Positions 63,689 to 64,000 of a DNA stretch of 64,000 bases are shown here, one piece after another; position 1 is the first letter of the stretch, and every line of letters begins with the position of its first letter. The stretch is taken from contig CAVSGR010000006.1 in the NCBI GenBank assembly GCA_963727535.1, forward strand, positions 310,001 to 374,000, given 5' to 3'. The notes beneath the pieces were generated by a model. It saw only the letters and a list, made by a program, of their open reading frames with translations. It searched no databases and was not told where the DNA came from. Both the position numbers and the translations under genes were made by a program. Origin of the DNA: RBG-16-34-14 sp963727535. Its GTDB lineage: Bacteria; Bacteroidota; Ignavibacteria; Ignavibacteriales; Ignavibacteriaceae.

Positions 63689-64000
63689 ATGAAAAGGACG
63701 AAATTTTATAATATTCATAAAAAACTTGGAGCTAAGATTATTGAATATGCCGGCTTCGAAATGCCCATTCAATATTCTTCCATAATAGCCGAACACAAAG
63801 CTGTGAGAAATTCAGTTGGAGTGTTTGATGTTTCGCATATGGGGGAGGTGTTTATTTCCGGAGATAAAGCTTTGGATTTTGTCCAGGAGATTACAACAAA
63901 TGATGCAGCAAAACTTTTCCCCGGTAGAGTTCAATATTCTGCTATGTGTTACCCGAACGGAGGAATTGTTGATGATCTTTTAGTTTACTGTCTTGGTGAG
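63689..64000 (+). CDS. gcvT: Aminomethyltransferase (glycine cleavage T protein), N-terminal part
   Basis: The gene starts at ATG 63689 and runs off the right edge after 104 codons. It matches GcvT: RTKFYNIHKKLGAKIIEYAGFEMPIQYSS, EHKAVRNSVGVFDVSHMGEV, FVQEITTNDAAKL and YSAMCYPNGGIVDDLLVY. The enzyme moves the aminomethyl group from lipoyl-H protein to tetrahydrofolate. It lies 9 bases after rng, perhaps in the same transcript. Confidence 0.93.
   Translation, partial: MKRTKFYNIHKKLGAKIIEYAGFEMPIQYSSIIAEHKAVRNSVGVFDVSHMGEVFISGDKALDFVQEITTNDAAKLFPGRVQYSAMCYPNGGIVDDLLVYCLGE

Noticed and set aside
1..64000. CRISPR arrays, tRNA or rRNA genes, phage or transposase genes
   Set aside because: No regularly spaced direct repeats, cloverleaf-like segments, or transposase/integrase proteins were found on either strand.

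Overview
The window looks like chromosomal DNA from a free-living member of the Bacteroidota/Ignavibacteriota group, most like the Ignavibacteriales. Supporting signs are low GC, lysine- and isoleucine-rich proteins, Por (type IX) secretion C-terminal domains of the PNPFNPST type, a DUF2723 membrane protein, Gram-negative envelope genes (OmpA, TolC, lipoproteins) and the conserved run rimP-nusA-infB-rbfA-truB-ribF-rpsO-pnp-rng. The lineage is inferred from protein style only. No rRNA, tRNA, CRISPR array, prophage or intact insertion sequence was recognised.

Layout. 1-5.8 kb is an accessory patch: the end of an M48 peptidase, a DUF72 gene, a broken HD-CE/Hsp90-like-ATPase gene joined to a second DUF72 3' end, a cluster of palindromic hairpins, a CBS protein, and a methyltransferase followed by a frameshifted nuclease-like gene (probable restriction-modification remnant). 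5.9-8.7 kb holds exported proteins, one with a damaged type IX sorting domain. 8.8-20.8 kb is mostly metabolism and housekeeping: an RNA-processing-type metallo-hydrolase, AlkD, DinB, RidA, glycogen phosphorylase, an M16 peptidase pair, a TrpF-like protein, a VOC protein and an exported hydrolase. 20.8-30.1 kb, all on the minus strand, holds a large hybrid sensor kinase, a beta-propeller type IX cargo protein, a NatAB-like ABC exporter and an envelope lipoprotein. 30.2-34.8 kb is a TetR-controlled tripartite efflux operon (TetR, HlyD/EmrA, EmrB, TolC). In the sequence as given the EmrB and TolC genes are fused in frame, probably through a one-base deletion. 34.9-38.5 kb includes a wrecked HEPN AbiU2-like gene and a broken polysaccharide deacetylase. 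38.5-44.1 kb has GT9, DUF2723, an RNA pseudouridine synthase and MscL. 44.3-49.7 kb is the least explained part: two lipoproteins, a predicted beta-barrel with a transglutaminase-like domain, a FecR/TPR-like exported protein and a HEPN-like protein. 49.8-52.8 kb is transport and mechanosensing. 53-64 kb is the translation and RNA-decay block, ending in the start of gcvT.

Two themes cut across the window. First, single-base frameshifts are far too common: about eight isolated ones plus three indel-dense patches, and they hit conserved genes such as rng. Codons on each side are well preserved, so uncorrected sequencing or assembly indels are at least as likely as real gene decay. Second, small palindromic repeats recur between genes. 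One is a roughly 49-base two-palindrome unit seen three times; two of its copies supply the last codons and stop of both convergent genes flanking 38.5 kb.
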